Assembly: GCA_021463315.1 (NCBI GenBank)
Contig: JAJTXO010000202.1
Coordinates: 1-6,920 of the forward strand
DNA: 6,920 nt
Origin: Caldilineales bacterium
GTDB taxonomy: Bacteria > Chloroflexota > Anaerolineae > JAAEKA01
Direction of reading: 5' to 3'
Positions 5,601-6,920 of the stretch are shown in pieces. Position 1 is the stretch's first letter. Every line of letters begins with the position of its first letter. A program made the position numbers and the translations under genes. The notes under the pieces were generated by a model. The model made no database searches. It worked only from the letters and a program-made list of their open reading frames with translations, and had not been told where the DNA came from.

Positions 5601-6653
5601 TTACCGGATGTATCCCTGCTTCGACAGCAGTTCTGCGTTGAGCACCGACCCGCCGGCCGCGCCGCGCACGGTGTTGTGACCCAGCAGGACGAACTTCAGG
5701 TCCAGGATGGGGTCGCGGCGAATGCGACCCACGACGGTGGTCATGCCGGCGCCGGTCATGCGGTCCAGCCGCACCTGGGGCCGGTCTGGCTCGTCGCGCA
5801 CTACGATGCAGGGATCGGGCGCGCTGGGCAGGCCCAGCGCCTGCGGCAGGCTGCGGTAGCTGCGCAGCGCCTCGGCCGCCTCTTCGGGCGTGGCCTTGGT
5901 GCGCAGCGCCACCGAGACGCATTCCAGGTGGCCGTCCAGCGTGGCCACGCGGTTGCAGTGCGCGCTGACCGCAAAATCGGCGAAGACAACGCCCTGGCCG
6001 TCGAAGCGTCCCAGCATCTTGAGCGGCTCCTCCTCCAGCTTGGGCTCCTCGTTGCCGATGTAGGGGATGACGTTGTCGCTGATATCCATGGTGGACACGC
6101 CCGGATAGCCCGCGCCCGACACGGCCTGCATGGAGACCACGAAGACCTTCTCCAGGCCAAAGGCGTCGTGCAGCGGCTTGAGGGCCGAGGTCAGGTGGGT
6201 GGCCGTGCAGTTGGCGTTGGCCACGATGAAGCCGGACCAACCCCGTTGCGCCTGCTGGATGGGCAGCAAGGCGGCGTGCTCCGGGTTGACATCGGTGATC
6301 ATCAGCGGCACGTCGGCGTCCATGCGGTGCGGGCCGGCGTTGGTGAAGACGTAGTAGCCGGCCGCGGCGAACTCGGCCTCGACCCGTTCCGCCACATCGT
6401 TGGGGGTGGCGGAGAAGATGACCTGGCAGCCGGCGAAGCTCTGCGGCTCGCCCAGCACCAGCCTCATGTCGCGCACAGCCGCGGGCATGTCAGGCTGGAG
6501 CACCCAGCGTCGTTCACGATATGCCATGCCGGCCGAACGGTCGGACGCGCCCAGCGCGGCGATCTCGAACCAGGGATGGTCTGCCAGCAACTGTACGAAG
6601 CGCTGGCCCACGGCGCCGGTCGCGCCCAGGATGCCTACTTTGATCTTGGTCAT
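5601..6653 (-). CDS. asd: Aspartate-semialdehyde dehydrogenase (archaeal/fungal-type)
   Basis: This cytoplasmic enzyme reduces aspartyl phosphate to L-aspartate-semialdehyde with NADPH, the branch point of lysine/diaminopimelate, threonine and methionine synthesis. The 350 residues carry the NADP-binding start VGILGATGAVGQRF (6-19), FSATPNDV (80-87), the catalytic cysteine C149 in ANANCTATHL, the substrate segment SGAGYPGVS (179-187), PYIGNEEPKLEEE (197-209) and RVATLDGH (235-242), with H242 as the likely acid-base residue. SGAGYPGVS and PYIGNEEPK are typical of the archaeal/fungal-type ASADH branch. The ATG at 6653 begins MTKIKVGILG, the normal family start. An in-frame extension to 6779 would translate 7-bp repeats into RVTHYALRVTSYA and is not real. 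No clear Shine-Dalgarno precedes the ATG. It is the first gene of the minus-strand run, and repeat elements occupy its upstream region. Confidence 0.97.
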   Translation of the reverse strand: MTKIKVGILGATGAVGQRFVQLLADHPWFEIAALGASDRSAGMAYRERRWVLQPDMPAAVRDMRLVLGEPQSFAGCQVIFSATPNDVAERVEAEFAAAGYYVFTNAGPHRMDADVPLMITDVNPEHAALLPIQQAQRGWSGFIVANANCTATHLTSALKPLHDAFGLEKVFVVSMQAVSGAGYPGVSTMDISDNVIPYIGNEEPKLEEEPLKMLGRFDGQGVVFADFAVSAHCNRVATLDGHLECVSVALRTKATPEEAAEALRSYRSLPQALGLPSAPDPCIVVRDEPDRPQVRLDRMTGAGMTTVVGRIRRDPILDLKFVLLGHNTVRGAAGGSVLNAELLSKQGYIR

Positions 6654-6694
6654 GGGATGGGGGTATCTGTGAGCATTGTGTGCTTGGTGGAAGG

Positions 6695-6729
6695 CGTAAC
6701 TCGTAACTCGTAATGCGTAATGCGTAACC
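6695..6729 (+). repeat. Five tandem 7-bp units (CGTAAYB type)
   Basis: The consecutive units are CGTAACT, CGTAACT, CGTAATG, CGTAATG and CGTAACC, identical in the first five bases and varying in the last two. The array lies about 40 bp before the asd start. It forms the left arm of the inverted repeat at 6702-6832. Confidence 0.93.
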
Positions 6730-6832
6730 CGGAAGGAGCTCTGTGCTTGCGTATCGCTCGTCATGGCGAGCTTTCGCAACCCAGAGACCCAAGCCGCGAT
6801 TCCGGGTTACGAGTTACGCATTACGAGTTACG
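6702..6832. repeat. 131-bp inverted-repeat element with heptamer arms and nested stems
   Basis: The arms 6702-6732 and 6802-6832 are inverted copies over 31 bp with two mismatches, both in the variable part of one heptamer. The 69-bp centre holds further nested pairs: CTCTG (6739-6743) with CAGAG (6782-6786), TTGCG (6747-6751) with CGCAA (6775-6779), and GCTCG (6756-6760) with CGAGC (6767-6771) around a TCATGG loop. The whole element could fold as one long hairpin in RNA or single-stranded DNA. It encodes no believable protein and has no obvious target-site duplication. It looks like a small non-autonomous repeat or a REP-like palindrome. Confidence 0.85.
6753..6831 (+). repeat. 79-bp direct repeat, copy 1
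   Basis: It is identical base for base to 6842-6920, with an offset of 89 bp. Upstream, GCG also matches after one T/C difference, making 83 bp with one mismatch. It comprises the inner hairpin and right heptamer arm of the 6702-6832 element. Copy 1 is followed by a 10-bp spacer (6832-6841). Confidence 0.95.
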
Positions 6833-6841
6833 TGACCGCGC

Positions 6842-6920
6842 ATCGCTCGTCATGGCGAGCTTTCGCAACCCAGAGACCCAAGCCGCGATTCCGGGTTACG
6901 AGTTACGCATTACGAGTTAC
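6842..6920 (+). repeat. 79-bp direct repeat, copy 2 (reaches window edge)
   Basis: It is an exact copy of 6753-6831 and carries only the inner hairpin and the right heptamer arm; the left arm is missing. It ends at the last base of the window, so more copies may follow. Confidence 0.93.

Noticed and set aside
5544..6713. Plus-strand open frame (389 codons) covering asd
   Set aside because: It is antisense to asd, and its N terminus is translated from the heptamer repeat. The asd motifs on the other strand are decisive.
6654..6779. N-terminal extension of asd by 42 codons
   Set aside because: It would translate the 7-bp repeats into repetitive peptide. The family starts at the MTKIKVGILG position, so the ATG at 6653 is used.
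6753..6920. CRISPR array
   Set aside because: The repeats are 79 bp with a 10-bp gap, far outside CRISPR dimensions, contain inverted heptamer arms, and no cas gene is present.

Overview
The window (6,920 bp, GC-rich, mostly well over 60% by eye) looks like a bacterial chromosome segment. My best guess is a Chloroflexota bacterium of the Anaerolineae/Caldilinea type. That is an inference from the high GC, the divergent Na/Pi-type transporter, an archaeal/fungal-type aspartate-semialdehyde dehydrogenase, and intergenic arrays of 7-bp repeats that give false peptide extensions of the 'RVTHYALRVTSYA' type. No rRNA or tRNA is present to settle it.

Layout. Left edge to 937 (+): the C-terminal part of a large beta-propeller protein, with a YVTN-like remnant followed by six TolB/PD40-type blades. 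962-1734 (+): a self-contained toxin-antitoxin-like unit with a near-consensus promoter (TTGACG-17-TACAAT), a leader hairpin, a DUF433 protein and, overlapping it by one base, a DUF5615 PIN-like protein. This unit looks less GC-rich than its surroundings.

1697-6653 (-): five genes all on the minus strand. In transcription order they are asd (lysine/threonine/methionine pathway), an HAD-like protein whose motifs appear in permuted order, a hypoxanthine phosphoribosyltransferase (purine salvage), a divergent Na+/phosphate-cotransporter-like membrane protein, and a tandem universal stress protein. The last four are separated by short gaps and probably form an operon. The transporter and the stress protein are only 18 bp apart and both have good AAGGAG ribosome binding sites, so they may work as a pair. 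The toxin-like gene and the stress-protein gene converge and overlap by 38 bp at their 3' ends, leaving no room for a normal terminator.

Two intergenic regions flank asd and carry repeats of the same design but different sequence: degenerate 7-bp tandem units arranged as long inverted repeats. One lies at 5519-5598, after asd. The other lies at 6695-6832, before asd; its right half is duplicated at a spacing of 89 bp and runs to the window edge. Together with the permuted HAD protein, these are the least ordinary things in the window. No CRISPR array, transposase, phage gene or defence cluster is visible.
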